Assembly (NCBI GenBank): GCA_013415575.1
Contig: JAAEES010000003.1
Coordinates: forward strand, 1 to 22,300
DNA: 22,300 nt
Source of the DNA: Methanomicrobiales archaeon
GTDB lineage: Archaea > Halobacteriota > Methanomicrobia > Methanomicrobiales > Methanospirillaceae
Reading direction: 5' to 3'
The notes under the pieces were generated by a model. It had not been told where the DNA came from and made no database searches. It saw only the letters and a program-made list of their open reading frames with translations. A program made the position numbers and the translations under genes. The number at the start of each line of letters is the position of its first letter. The stretch's first letter is position 1. Below are positions 15,130-21,731 of this stretch, piece by piece.

Positions 15130-15555
15130 ATGCACGAGGATCCAATCATTCTCCGACCTGTCGGAGTTATCCGCTCCCCTTTCAGAGCGCAGGGCGAGGC
15201 CCCGCGCCAGGGTCGAGGGGGCACCACCACATCGACCATAGAGATCTTCCCTGAATATGGTCCGGCACTCGGTACTCTGGCCGGGATCACCCACATCTGG
15301 GTTCTCTACTGGATGAACCGGGCTGACCGGAATCTCCTCCTGGCCCGACGCTCCGACTGGAAAGAAGCCCGCCCTGTTTTCTGTATCCGTTCTCCCACCA
15401 GACCAAACCCCATCGCCCTTTCCATCGGTACGATCATTTCGGTTGACCTCCTGACGGTCACAGTCACCGGCCTCGAAGCGCTCGATGGATCACCGGTGAT
15501 TGATATCAAGCCCTACGTGCGGGATCTCGACTGCATCAGCGAGTCCGACTGCTGA
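15130..15555 (+). CDS. Second TrmO/TsaA-domain protein
   Basis: A 141-residue TsaA-fold protein: LRPVGVIRSPFRAQGEAPRQ at the N-terminus, TIEIFPEYGPALGTLAGITHIW (36-57), RPNPIALS (91-98, where the first copy has RPNRIGLS), and LDGSPVIDIKPYV near the end. By eye it is clearly divergent from the upstream copy, so the pair is an old duplication or acquisition. Its Q-GEAPRQG segment matches the SAM-proximal loop of TsaA proteins. Having two genes suggests that one modifies a different tRNA or a non-tRNA substrate. It is convergent with the ThDP enzyme gene (43-base gap). Confidence 0.85.
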   Translation: MHEDPIILRPVGVIRSPFRAQGEAPRQGRGGTTTSTIEIFPEYGPALGTLAGITHIWVLYWMNRADRNLLLARRSDWKEARPVFCIRSPTRPNPIALSIGTIISVDLLTVTVTGLEALDGSPVIDIKPYVRDLDCISESDC

Positions 15556-15598
15556 TCTCCGGAGCGGCCCCATCGTGAACGTGAGGAAGATCTCCCCT

Positions 15599-17563
15599 TC
15601 AGGGAAACCGTCTCGGGTCGGTATCCACATCGAGGATGACCGGCACCTGAAGGTCCATTGCATGTTCGACTGCTCCCCTCAGATCATCCGGTTTCCCGAC
15701 CCGGATCCCCACACCACCACAGGCCTCGGCATAGGCAGCGAAGTCGGGGTTGAGGAGCTCGGTCCCGTAGTTGGGATAGTGCTCCATCAGCTGCTCGACC
15801 TGGATCATGCCGAGCTGGTGGTTGTTCAGGACGATGACCACTATCGGAAGGTTGTACCTGACGGCGGTGACGAAGTCGCACATGGCCTGGGAGAAACCCC
15901 CGTCTCCGGTAATACAGATGACCTGCTTTTCGGGATAGGCGAGCTTGGCGGCGATGGCGGCTGGAAATCCGAACCCCATGGTGGCCAGGTACCCGGACAT
16001 GGCGAACCGCTGGCGTTTCATCCGGAAGTTACGCCCGAACCACCACTGGTTCTCACCCACATCCACGGTGATCACCGCATCTTCCGGGATCACCTCGGAG
16101 AGGACTTTCATGATGAAGGGAGGGCGGAGGGGGATGGCATCGGTATCGGCCTCCCGGTCGAGCTGATCGAGCCACTCCCGTTTCATCCCGGCAATCTCCT
16201 TGAGGGGGTGTTCAGGATTGCGCACTCTGACCATCGCTGTCAGCTTCGGGATCGTGAGGGCGCAATTCCCCCAGAGGGGGATAGTATCGGGCCCCTTTCC
16301 AAGCTTCACCGGGTTGGTATCAACCTGGACCAGGGGTTTGTCGGTCGGAACATTGGTAAACTTTGAGAAGCCCACACCGAGGGTGATCAGCAGGTCCGCA
16401 TCGGTCGCCAGTTTCCGTGCCTGCGGAGAACCCGAGTGCCCCAGCACCCCGATTACCCACTCGTGATCTTCCGGCAGGAACCCCTTTGCCCGGTAAGTAG
16501 TCAGGATGGGTGCGCCAATCCGCCGGGCAAGACTGGCGACGGCTTCACCGTCTCCGTATGCACCCCATCCGGCGATGATCACCGGCCGTTCTGCCACATC
16601 AATCGCGGCAGCCGCTTTCCTGATCTCGGCATCATCCGGGAGGATATGGGGGCTCTCCAGCAGTGCCTCCCTCCTGCAGAAACGGGCATCGAGAGACTGT
16701 TTCTGGATATCGTTTGGGACCGAAAGCTGCGCCACGCCGTGGTAGAGAATCGCGTACTTCAGGGCGCGGTTCACCAGCAGGCGGGTCATCTTCCGGTCAT
16801 AGATAGTGTTGTTGTAGACGGTGATGGGGCGGAAGAACGCATCCTGATCGATCTCCTGGATGCCGTACGGGCCGGTGTACTGGGTCTCCACCTGCCCGTT
16901 TATCGAGAGGACCGAAGCGCCGTCCTCCCTGGCATCGTAGAGGCCGGTTGTCAGGTTTGTCGCGCCAGGCCCGGCAATAGTGAGACAGACAGCGATCTTC
17001 CCGGTGAGCTTGTGGTAGGCAGATGCTGCCATGGCTGCGTTCTCCTCATGCCTGACGACAATATAACGCATCGCCGGATTCTTCCGGACTGCGTCAACCA
17101 GTCCGAGTGAGGAAGTACCTGGCAGGCCAAAGACGAGATTGATTCCCCGTGCGGCAATCTCAGCGATGAGCACATCTGAGACGGTGGTCTCAGCCGACTC
17201 ATGGGCACGATCATCCTGGCGCACCATGGAAAAAGCGCTCTTCTCCGCCCCGCAGACCGGGCAGCGCCAGTCATCCGGCAGGGACGAAAATGAGGTTCCC
17301 GGCGGTGTGCCGGTTGCCGGTTCCCCCTTTTCCTCATCGTACTCGTATCCGCAGACCCGGCACTTCCAGATTACCGGGACGGCCGGGCCGGAAGGCGTCT
17401 CTTCAGAAACCATGGAAAAAGCGCTCTTCTCCGCCCCGCAGACCGGGCAGTGCCAGTTATCCGGCAGGGACGAAAATGAGGTTTCCGGCGGTGTGCCGGT
17501 TGCCGGTTCTCCCTTCTCCTCATCATAGACATACCCGCAGACCGAACATTTCCACTTGGCCAT
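15599..17563 (-). CDS. Di-rubredoxin fused to a ThDP-dependent enzyme (pyruvate oxidase/acetolactate synthase fold)
   Basis: A 654-residue protein. Residues 1-52 and 63-114 are two rubredoxin domains with iron ligands C6, C9, C39, C42 and C68, C71, C101, C104 (CSVCGY/CPVCGA and CRVCGY/CPVCGA). From about 127 runs a complete ThDP enzyme of about 530 residues: the catalytic Glu173 in VVRHEENAAMAASAYHKLTG, GPGATNLTTGLYDA, a central domain (RPVIIAGWGAYG, ADLLITLGVGF), and the ThDP/Mg motif GDGGFSQ (553-559) to NN (580-581). GIQEIDQDAFFRPITVYNN resembles pyruvate oxidase or acetolactate synthase, but activity cannot be fixed. The natural reading is an oxidative decarboxylase passing electrons to its own rubredoxins (inference). 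The ATG at 17563 has GAGGTG four bases upstream; the GTG at 17575 lies in that ribosome site and is less likely. Monocistronic. Confidence 0.88.
   Translation of the reverse strand: MAKWKCSVCGYVYDEEKGEPATGTPPETSFSSLPDNWHCPVCGAEKSAFSMVSEETPSGPAVPVIWKCRVCGYEYDEEKGEPATGTPPGTSFSSLPDDWRCPVCGAEKSAFSMVRQDDRAHESAETTVSDVLIAEIAARGINLVFGLPGTSSLGLVDAVRKNPAMRYIVVRHEENAAMAASAYHKLTGKIAVCLTIAGPGATNLTTGLYDAREDGASVLSINGQVETQYTGPYGIQEIDQDAFFRPITVYNNTIYDRKMTRLLVNRALKYAILYHGVAQLSVPNDIQKQSLDARFCRREALLESPHILPDDAEIRKAAAAIDVAERPVIIAGWGAYGDGEAVASLARRIGAPILTTYRAKGFLPEDHEWVIGVLGHSGSPQARKLATDADLLITLGVGFSKFTNVPTDKPLVQVDTNPVKLGKGPDTIPLWGNCALTIPKLTAMVRVRNPEHPLKEIAGMKREWLDQLDREADTDAIPLRPPFIMKVLSEVIPEDAVITVDVGENQWWFGRNFRMKRQRFAMSGYLATMGFGFPAAIAAKLAYPEKQVICITGDGGFSQAMCDFVTAVRYNLPIVVIVLNNHQLGMIQVEQLMEHYPNYGTELLNPDFAAYAEACGGVGIRVGKPDDLRGAVEHAMDLQVPVILDVDTDPRRFP
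17222..17548 (-). repeat. Tandem duplication encoding the two rubredoxin domains (186-bp period)
   Basis: Units at 17408-17548 and 17222-17362 encode 47 aligned residues, 42 identical (differences S/R, V/E, E/G, N/D, H/R). By eye about nine in ten bases match, with an exact run of 40 bases starting at 17411 and 17225. The similarity, including at third codon positions, indicates a recent duplication or gene conversion. The linker between units is about 15 residues and is not duplicated. Confidence 0.85.
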
Positions 17564-17567
17564 TATC

Positions 17568-17606
17568 CACCTCACACCTGTTCCTTTAGTGAACAGGGAT
17601 GAGGTG
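17568..17606. promoter_or_regulatory. 39-bp inverted repeat over the predicted start of the ThDP-enzyme transcript
   Basis: Arms CACCTCACACCTGTTC (17568-17583) and GAACAGGGATGAGGTG (17591-17606) match at 14 of 16 positions across a 7-base spacer; only two central pairs differ. It lies between the TATA box (17614-17621) and the ATG (17563) and includes the Shine-Dalgarno GAGGTG. Since transcription should start near 17591, the element is most likely a DNA operator that would block transcription when bound; an RNA hairpin hiding the ribosome site is the alternative. Confidence 0.6.
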
Positions 17607-17613
17607 ATTGCCC

Positions 17614-17621
17614 TATTAAAA
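17614..17621 (-). promoter_or_regulatory. TATA box of the di-rubredoxin ThDP gene
   Basis: TTTTAATA on the minus strand, about 51 bases before the ATG at 17563, fits the archaeal consensus well. It predicts transcription from about 17591, inside the inverted repeat. Confidence 0.55.
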
Positions 17622-17653
17622 GCTGGAGGCGAAGATGAGTCAGCCGGGATGTG

Positions 17654-18097
17654 TCATTCAGGATCCTGATCGGGCAATCGGGGCCAGGACGATTTTTTCT
17701 TCCTGATACCCAGTGCCCTGCACCGGGGAAAGTAGGTCTCACCGTATACCCAGGGCATGTAATTGCAGCACATATCCGGTTTGACAGTATGTATGGAACA
17801 AATATACCGGGTTCTTTCTACCCGGCGCAGAAACGGACAGCCCGCCTGATATCCCCCCCTCTCCGGATCTCTCAGTTCGATGGTCATGACATCCCCGAGA
17901 TCTTCAGGTGCGAGGTCTGCACCGTTGATACGTGTGCCGTTGGCCATGCCGGCAGAAAAATGACGAAGTATATCCGTCCTCCCATCCTCCATCCAGGAAT
18001 AGAGGTTCATCACCGTAGCTGTGATCCGGTCACCAAAGACCTTGCAGCAGAGACCGCACTGCTCGCACTCTTCACTCGTTTCCCCTGGATCCTCCAT
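17654..18097 (-). CDS. YkgJ-family Cys-cluster protein (zinc/iron-chelating domain)
   Basis: A 147-residue protein. The N-terminal motif ECEQCGLCC (C11, C14, C17, C18), the middle GCPFL (C87), YICSIHTVKPDMCC (C100, C110, C111) and a last cysteine at 126 are the family pattern (C-x2-C-x2-CC ... C-P-F/Y-L ... C-x-I/V-H-x2-R/K-P-x2-C). These proteins bind Zn or an Fe-S cluster; their function is largely unknown. ATG 18097 has AGGATGA about seven bases upstream; a TTG two codons earlier is less likely. A basic C-terminal tail (GIRKKKSSW) is a small oddity. It is divergent from the PNPOx-like gene. A second family member is at 19677-20159. Confidence 0.85.
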   Translation of the reverse strand: MEDPGETSEECEQCGLCCKVFGDRITATVMNLYSWMEDGRTDILRHFSAGMANGTRINGADLAPEDLGDVMTIELRDPERGGYQAGCPFLRRVERTRYICSIHTVKPDMCCNYMPWVYGETYFPRCRALGIRKKKSSWPRLPDQDPE

Positions 18098-18249
18098 GAA
18101 CAATCATCCTGCGGATGTGCAATCAGGATGTGGGAGCCCGTGCCTCTTAACTCCTCGGAATGCTGATTTCCGGTTATTTCATCGATGCAGGAGACTCCAG
18201 GCCACCAAGGTCTGTGGCGACAGAAATGGCAGGTATCCCGGTGAAAATC

Positions 18250-18259
18250 TTCATATTTT
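18250..18259 (+). promoter_or_regulatory. TATA-like element of the PNPOx-like gene
   Basis: TTCATATTTT lies 20-30 bases before ATG 18280 and would give a leaderless or almost leaderless mRNA. It supports this ATG over the upstream in-frame starts at 18160 and 18226. The remainder of the 18098-18249 gap shows no other clear element. Confidence 0.4.
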
Positions 18260-18279
18260 CCGGAGAGGGATACCTTACC

Positions 18280-18756
18280 ATGGATATCCTGAAAATACCC
18301 CGGATGGAAAAGCAGGAGTATGACCAGCTGATCCGTGATACCTATGTCTGCCGCATTGCCTTCCGCGGTGAGGCGTTTCCGTATATTGCCCCGTTTATGT
18401 ATATTTTCGATGGAAAATTCATGTATTTCCTTTCTACCAGGTACGGCAGAAAGATCGATTATTTCCGGCAGAGCCCCGCTGTCTCTGTTGAGGTTGACAG
18501 CTTTTCACCCGATATGTCCTGCTACACGTTCATAAGTCTGCAGGGTATTCTCGAGGAAGTGGTGGACGAAGCTCTCAAGAAAAAGGTACGGCAGGACTTC
18601 GTGGATATGATCAGAGAGCGGAACCTCTCCCATAATGTCCTTGCCGCGCTTGGTCAATCACCTGATGATCCTCCTGAAAGCATCGCCAGGGAAGAGCGGA
18701 CCCTGGTCTGGAAGCTGAAAGGGGTCAGAGATATTGTCGCGCTGAAAAACGGATAA
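18280..18756 (+). CDS. Pyridoxamine 5'-phosphate oxidase-related flavin-binding protein
   Basis: A 158-residue protein with the split-barrel FMN-binding fold. Features: IPRMEKQEYDQLIRDTYVCRIAF (N-terminal helix and strand), AFPYIAPFMYIFDGKFMYFLST (about 32-53), RYGRKIDYFRQSPAVSVEVD (about 54-73), CYTFISLQGILEEV, and a C-terminal LVWKLKGVRDIVAL. This is the pattern of the NimA/PNPOx-like group, which bind FMN, F420 or heme and reduce small molecules; which one applies cannot be told. The frame is open from 18160, but the conserved fold begins at the 18280 ATG. Confidence 0.82.
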   Translation: MDILKIPRMEKQEYDQLIRDTYVCRIAFRGEAFPYIAPFMYIFDGKFMYFLSTRYGRKIDYFRQSPAVSVEVDSFSPDMSCYTFISLQGILEEVVDEALKKKVRQDFVDMIRERNLSHNVLAALGQSPDDPPESIAREERTLVWKLKGVRDIVALKNG

Positions 18757-18811
18757 TCCTTCCTTTATTTCCGAGTGCGGGTGCCTTCCAGGGAGAATCC
18801 GGCACTGCCGG

Positions 18812-19036
18812 TCAGTCAAACACCACCCTATACAGGCTCTCCATTGCCTCACGGGCGGCCTCTGCACTGTTTTCTTTTACAGGAACGATGAACTCGGGGG
18901 TCTTTGGCAGGCTCCTCCCCCGCTCTTCGGTTCGTTCCGGAAGGTTGTATACCACATCCTCAATCTGCACGATGCCCGGCCCAAGGATATAGGCTTTCAG
19001 GGGCGGGAATTTGTAGGGAAGCCAGGGATTGGTCAT
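18812..19036 (-). CDS. Small hypothetical protein
   Basis: A 74-residue protein that I do not recognise. It is soluble, with a hydrophobic, Pro-rich beginning (NPWLPYKFPPLKAYILGPGI), a charged middle (LPERTEERGRSLPKTPEF) and a C-terminal helix (SAEAAREAMESLYRVVF). The ATG at 19036 has AGGTG six bases upstream, which supports it as a real gene over the GTG at 19045. No cysteines and no membrane segment. It is divergent from the four-helix membrane protein gene. Confidence 0.55.
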   Translation of the reverse strand: MTNPWLPYKFPPLKAYILGPGIVQIEDVVYNLPERTEERGRSLPKTPEFIVPVKENSAEAAREAMESLYRVVFD

Positions 19037-19141
19037 TGGTAGCACCTGGTGTCAGGGAGTCTCTTCCGCGATATGGTTCTTCGCCTGCGGGAATCCTCCA
19101 CCCTGCAGCTTCATGGTGTTCCCGGACGACTGTTGACAGGG

Positions 19142-19645
19142 ATGGACGCGGATAATCATAAAACTGAGAAACCCCCGGTCCGGCAACCGGATGGATTAGA
19201 CCGGATCCAGCGCTTGTTCCGCCGCCCCTTCTTTCTCTCGACAACTATCGGCATACCGTTCTGTGTCTTTAAACTCATTCTCGGGATCGTTGCGGTCCGG
19301 GAAAGTTCAACCCCGGTTCTCACAATCATCGGCTGGGGGATTATCCTCTGGGCAGGAACCGATCTCGTCATGAACCTGGGGAGGGCAGTCCTTGATATCA
19401 TCCACGGGGAAAGCTCGTTTGAGTATTGTCTGATTGCCCAGCTCGGGCGGTTGTTCGGGATGCCGGCGGTCTTTCTTGCTATCGATACCCTTCTGGCATT
19501 CCTGATCATCTGTGCCATGCTCTGGTCCGGCTGGATAACCCGTCTGACGGTTGCAGAATCCTACCTCTGGTATGCCGCAACCACGCTGAACCTCGTGAGC
19601 CTCTCGCTGGTCCTGCTCTATACAGAAATACGACGAGAGAACTAA
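19142..19645 (+). CDS. Membrane protein of unknown function, four TM segments
   Basis: A 167-residue protein that I do not recognise. After a charged N-terminus (HKTEKPPVRQPDGLDRIQRL) come four hydrophobic segments: FFLSTTIGIPFCVFKLILGI, VLTIIGWGIILWAGTDLVM, FGMPAVFLAIDTLLAFLIIC and YLWYAATTLNLVSLSLVLLY. The frame is open back to a GTG at 19049; the ATG at 19142 is favoured because the upstream part looks non-coding, but no good ribosome site supports either. It is convergent with the second ykgJ gene. Confidence 0.65.
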   Translation: MDADNHKTEKPPVRQPDGLDRIQRLFRRPFFLSTTIGIPFCVFKLILGIVAVRESSTPVLTIIGWGIILWAGTDLVMNLGRAVLDIIHGESSFEYCLIAQLGRLFGMPAVFLAIDTLLAFLIICAMLWSGWITRLTVAESYLWYAATTLNLVSLSLVLLYTEIRREN

Positions 19646-19676
19646 GGAAGTCCCGTTGTGCCAGGCCCGCAGACAA

Positions 19677-20159
19677 TTATTTCTGCACGCTGTACCCGAT
19701 CCCGGTCAGGATCGTAATCACTGCCCGATCCCATGCATCATCCCCGGGTTCTTCGATATCCCGGATCTGTTCCTCCCACAGCCTGGCAAGCTCAGGATCA
19801 TCGGGGCAGAAATGACTCCGGCCCATAACCCTCCCGGCCCGGCTCCCGTCCTGCTTCAGGATGAGCAGCCGCCAGCAGCCGAAATCGCGGCACATTTCGG
19901 GGCGGGTGAGATGAACTGTGCAGCAGGCCTTCCCATCTGGTGTGCGGAAGCGGAGAAAGGGACAGGCGTCCGGGAATCCCTCGATCATGCTCCGGTCTGC
20001 ATAGAGATCGGTCTTGTCCGGGTCGACCTCCACCATGGTCTTTTCACCGGTATACCGGTTGGTGAGAACGTATTTTCCGTCTCCGTCGTCCCTGCTCACG
20101 AAGAGCACCTGCCCGATTATGGAGCAGCATTCTCCGCACTGCTGGCACTCAAAGGCCAG
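19677..20159 (-). CDS. Second YkgJ-family protein, apparent CTG start
   Basis: A 160-residue Cys-cluster protein. The family's N-terminal motif ECQQCGECC is encoded at about 20118-20150, followed by ACPFLRF, CCTVHLTRPEMC and FGCW. No ATG, GTG or TTG lies in frame before this motif: going upstream the frame reaches the RuBisCO stop with no standard start, and the first GTG (20108) lies after the motif. A strong ribosome site, GGAGGTG (20167-20173), lies seven bases before the CTG at 20157-20159 (CTG-Ala-Phe-Glu-Cys), making CTG the best candidate start. It follows the RuBisCO gene by 75 bases and is probably in its operon. A sequencing error or an alternative start codon cannot be excluded. 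Confidence 0.8.
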   Translation of the reverse strand: MAFECQQCGECCSIIGQVLFVSRDDGDGKYVLTNRYTGEKTMVEVDPDKTDLYADRSMIEGFPDACPFLRFRTPDGKACCTVHLTRPEMCRDFGCWRLLILKQDGSRAGRVMGRSHFCPDDPELARLWEEQIRDIEEPGDDAWDRAVITILTGIGYSVQK

Positions 20160-20166
20160 GGATAGC

Positions 20167-20173
20167 CACCTCC
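20167..20173 (-). promoter_or_regulatory. Strong Shine-Dalgarno that decides the ykgJ start
   Basis: GGAGGTG on the minus strand is the best ribosome binding site in the window. The only initiation codon at normal spacing in the YkgJ frame is CTG (20157-20159), seven bases away. It is therefore the main evidence for a non-standard start. Confidence 0.6.
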
Positions 20174-20234
20174 CTGCCGTGCAGAGGGTCCGCGTCAGGC
20201 GCCCTGATCCTTCTTCCCGGTCTTCCTGATCGCA

Positions 20235-21527
20235 TCATTTCGGCCGGTAGTGACCCCACTTCCCGAGTGCGGCGGCAAGCTCCCGGGATGTCCGGGCCTT
20301 CTCCTCGAGCGTTATTCCGTCCTTCCATGCTTCCATGGCCTGGATGGCTGCCCGTGCCCCACTCCGCGTTCCATCCGGGTGGCCATGGATGCCTCCGCTG
20401 ATCAGCAGCACCAGTTCTGTGCCGTAAATATCGAGTACATCGGGAACCAGCCCCGGATGGAGCCCTCCGGATGCCACAGGGAAGGCAGTTTTTATGTGTC
20501 CCCAGTCCTGGTCGAGGGCTATCCTCCCCACCCCCCGGGTTCTCTCCTGTCGCAGGATATCAGCAAGAACCGCAGACTCCTGCCGGGTGCCGGCAAGTTT
20601 CCCCACCGCCGTGCCGGTGTGGATCTGGCTCACCCCGACAAGCCGCATGATTTTGGCCAGGAACTGCATGGTGATCCCATGTTCCGGGTTCCGGTCAAAT
20701 GCAGCATGCATTGCCCGGTGGGCATGGATGGCGATTCCGAGATCCGAGCAGAAATCACGGAGGGTCATTACGGCGGCAGTTCCTGCCACCACCACATCGA
20801 TCATGGCATAGTTCCACCCGTACTCGGCAAGAAGCGCTGCCCGCTTCTCCATTATCTCCGTATCGCCTGTGATGTTGATGAAGGCTGATTTGATCTCCCC
20901 GGTCTCCTGCTCCGCTTTATTCCGCATCCGGGCCATCAGATCCACCCGGTCATCGAAGCGGTTGAATGCGGTCGAAGTCAGATTCTCATCGTCCTTGACG
21001 AAATCAAACCCCCCCATCCATGTATCATACCCGATCTCGGCATGTTCCTGCGCAGAGAACCCGATTTTTGGTTTGGGGACCGCACCGGTGAGCGGTCGGC
21101 CATGGACGTTCATCAGCTTCCGGATACCCTCATTGCCGAAGTGCGGTCCCTTGAAGTGCCGGATGTATTCCGCGGGCAGGGTGGCATCGATGAGCCGGAG
21201 GTTTAAAAGCGCTTTCATCCCGAAGATGTTCCCGGCGATCCCGCTCAGCAACTGGGGGGCGTTCCCTTCGTCCCACAGGGCGAGCGGGTACGATATTTTC
21301 ACGTAATTTCCATCGATCTCAAAGACGGTAGCCTGGAGATCCCGCATGCGGGGCGGGAGGGTGTGGAGGGTTGTCCAGGTTCCCGTGGAGCTCTCTGAGG
21401 CAATCCTCCCGGCAGCTTCCTCGCGGCTGATGCCTTCGGCCGGCTCGAAATAATACAGACAGATTATCTCATTTTTTTCCGGCTCGTAGCCCAGATCGAC
21501 AAAATCCATATACCAGTCTATCGCCAT
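20235..21527 (-). CDS. rbcL: Form III RuBisCO large subunit
   Basis: A 430-residue enzyme, complete. Active-site residues align: Glu45 and Thr50/Trp51 (ESSTGTW), Lys152 (PKPK), carbamylated Lys178 with Asp180 and Glu181 (GGFDFVKDDE), His270-Arg271 (HAHRAMHAA), His303, loop 6 Lys310 (GTAVGKLAG), Ser377-Gly378-Gly379 (ISGGI). Archaeal form III enzymes carboxylate ribulose-1,5-bisphosphate produced from AMP by AMP phosphorylase and ribose-1,5-bisphosphate isomerase, giving two 3-phosphoglycerates; those partner genes are not in this window. No small subunit is present, as expected. AGGGATG before the ATG is the ribosome site, and AATTTTTA (21563-21570) is a likely TATA box. The second ykgJ gene follows 75 bases downstream. 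Confidence 0.95.
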   Translation of the reverse strand: MAIDWYMDFVDLGYEPEKNEIICLYYFEPAEGISREEAAGRIASESSTGTWTTLHTLPPRMRDLQATVFEIDGNYVKISYPLALWDEGNAPQLLSGIAGNIFGMKALLNLRLIDATLPAEYIRHFKGPHFGNEGIRKLMNVHGRPLTGAVPKPKIGFSAQEHAEIGYDTWMGGFDFVKDDENLTSTAFNRFDDRVDLMARMRNKAEQETGEIKSAFINITGDTEIMEKRAALLAEYGWNYAMIDVVVAGTAAVMTLRDFCSDLGIAIHAHRAMHAAFDRNPEHGITMQFLAKIMRLVGVSQIHTGTAVGKLAGTRQESAVLADILRQERTRGVGRIALDQDWGHIKTAFPVASGGLHPGLVPDVLDIYGTELVLLISGGIHGHPDGTRSGARAAIQAMEAWKDGITLEEKARTSRELAAALGKWGHYRPK

Positions 21528-21562
21528 GGGACATCCCTGTACCGTATACAGCAGACGAATGG

Positions 21563-21570
21563 TAAAAATT
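21563..21570 (-). promoter_or_regulatory. TATA-like element of the RuBisCO gene
   Basis: AATTTTTA on the minus strand lies about 36-43 bases before the rbcL ATG and predicts a leader of about 14 bases carrying AGGGATG. It is the only AT-rich element in this GC-rich 204-base gap apart from the one on the opposite strand at 21693. Confidence 0.5.
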
Positions 21571-21692
21571 TTGGCTCGTGCACAGGACGATCTGGCTCGG
21601 GGTTCCAGAGACGGGGGAGTCTGTGGGGCCCGACCTCTCTCGGCACAGGGACCGGGCTACTGAAAACAGCTGGCCTTGCCTCTTCCCCATCT

Positions 21693-21710
21693 CTTTTTAT
21701 CCGGGCCGTC
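21693..21710 (+). promoter_or_regulatory. TATA box with CCGGGCCGTC element of the 52-residue protein gene
   Basis: CTTTTTAT (21693-21700) runs into CCGGGCCGTC (21701-21710), 21 bases before the ATG at 21732. The 18-base block differs from that at 10613-10630 by a single base. Confidence 0.6.
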
Positions 21711-21731
21711 TTATGACCCGTGGTGATTTGA

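Noticed and set aside
16436..17110. Long plus-strand open frame (224 residues) opposite the ThDP enzyme
   Set aside because: Shadow of the highly supported ThDP gene; no domain is visible and no promoter or ribosome site precedes it.
18160..18279. N-terminal 40-residue extension of the PNPOx-like protein
   Set aside because: The extension is unlike the family, and the TATA-like element at 18250-18259 would put the transcript start after these codons.
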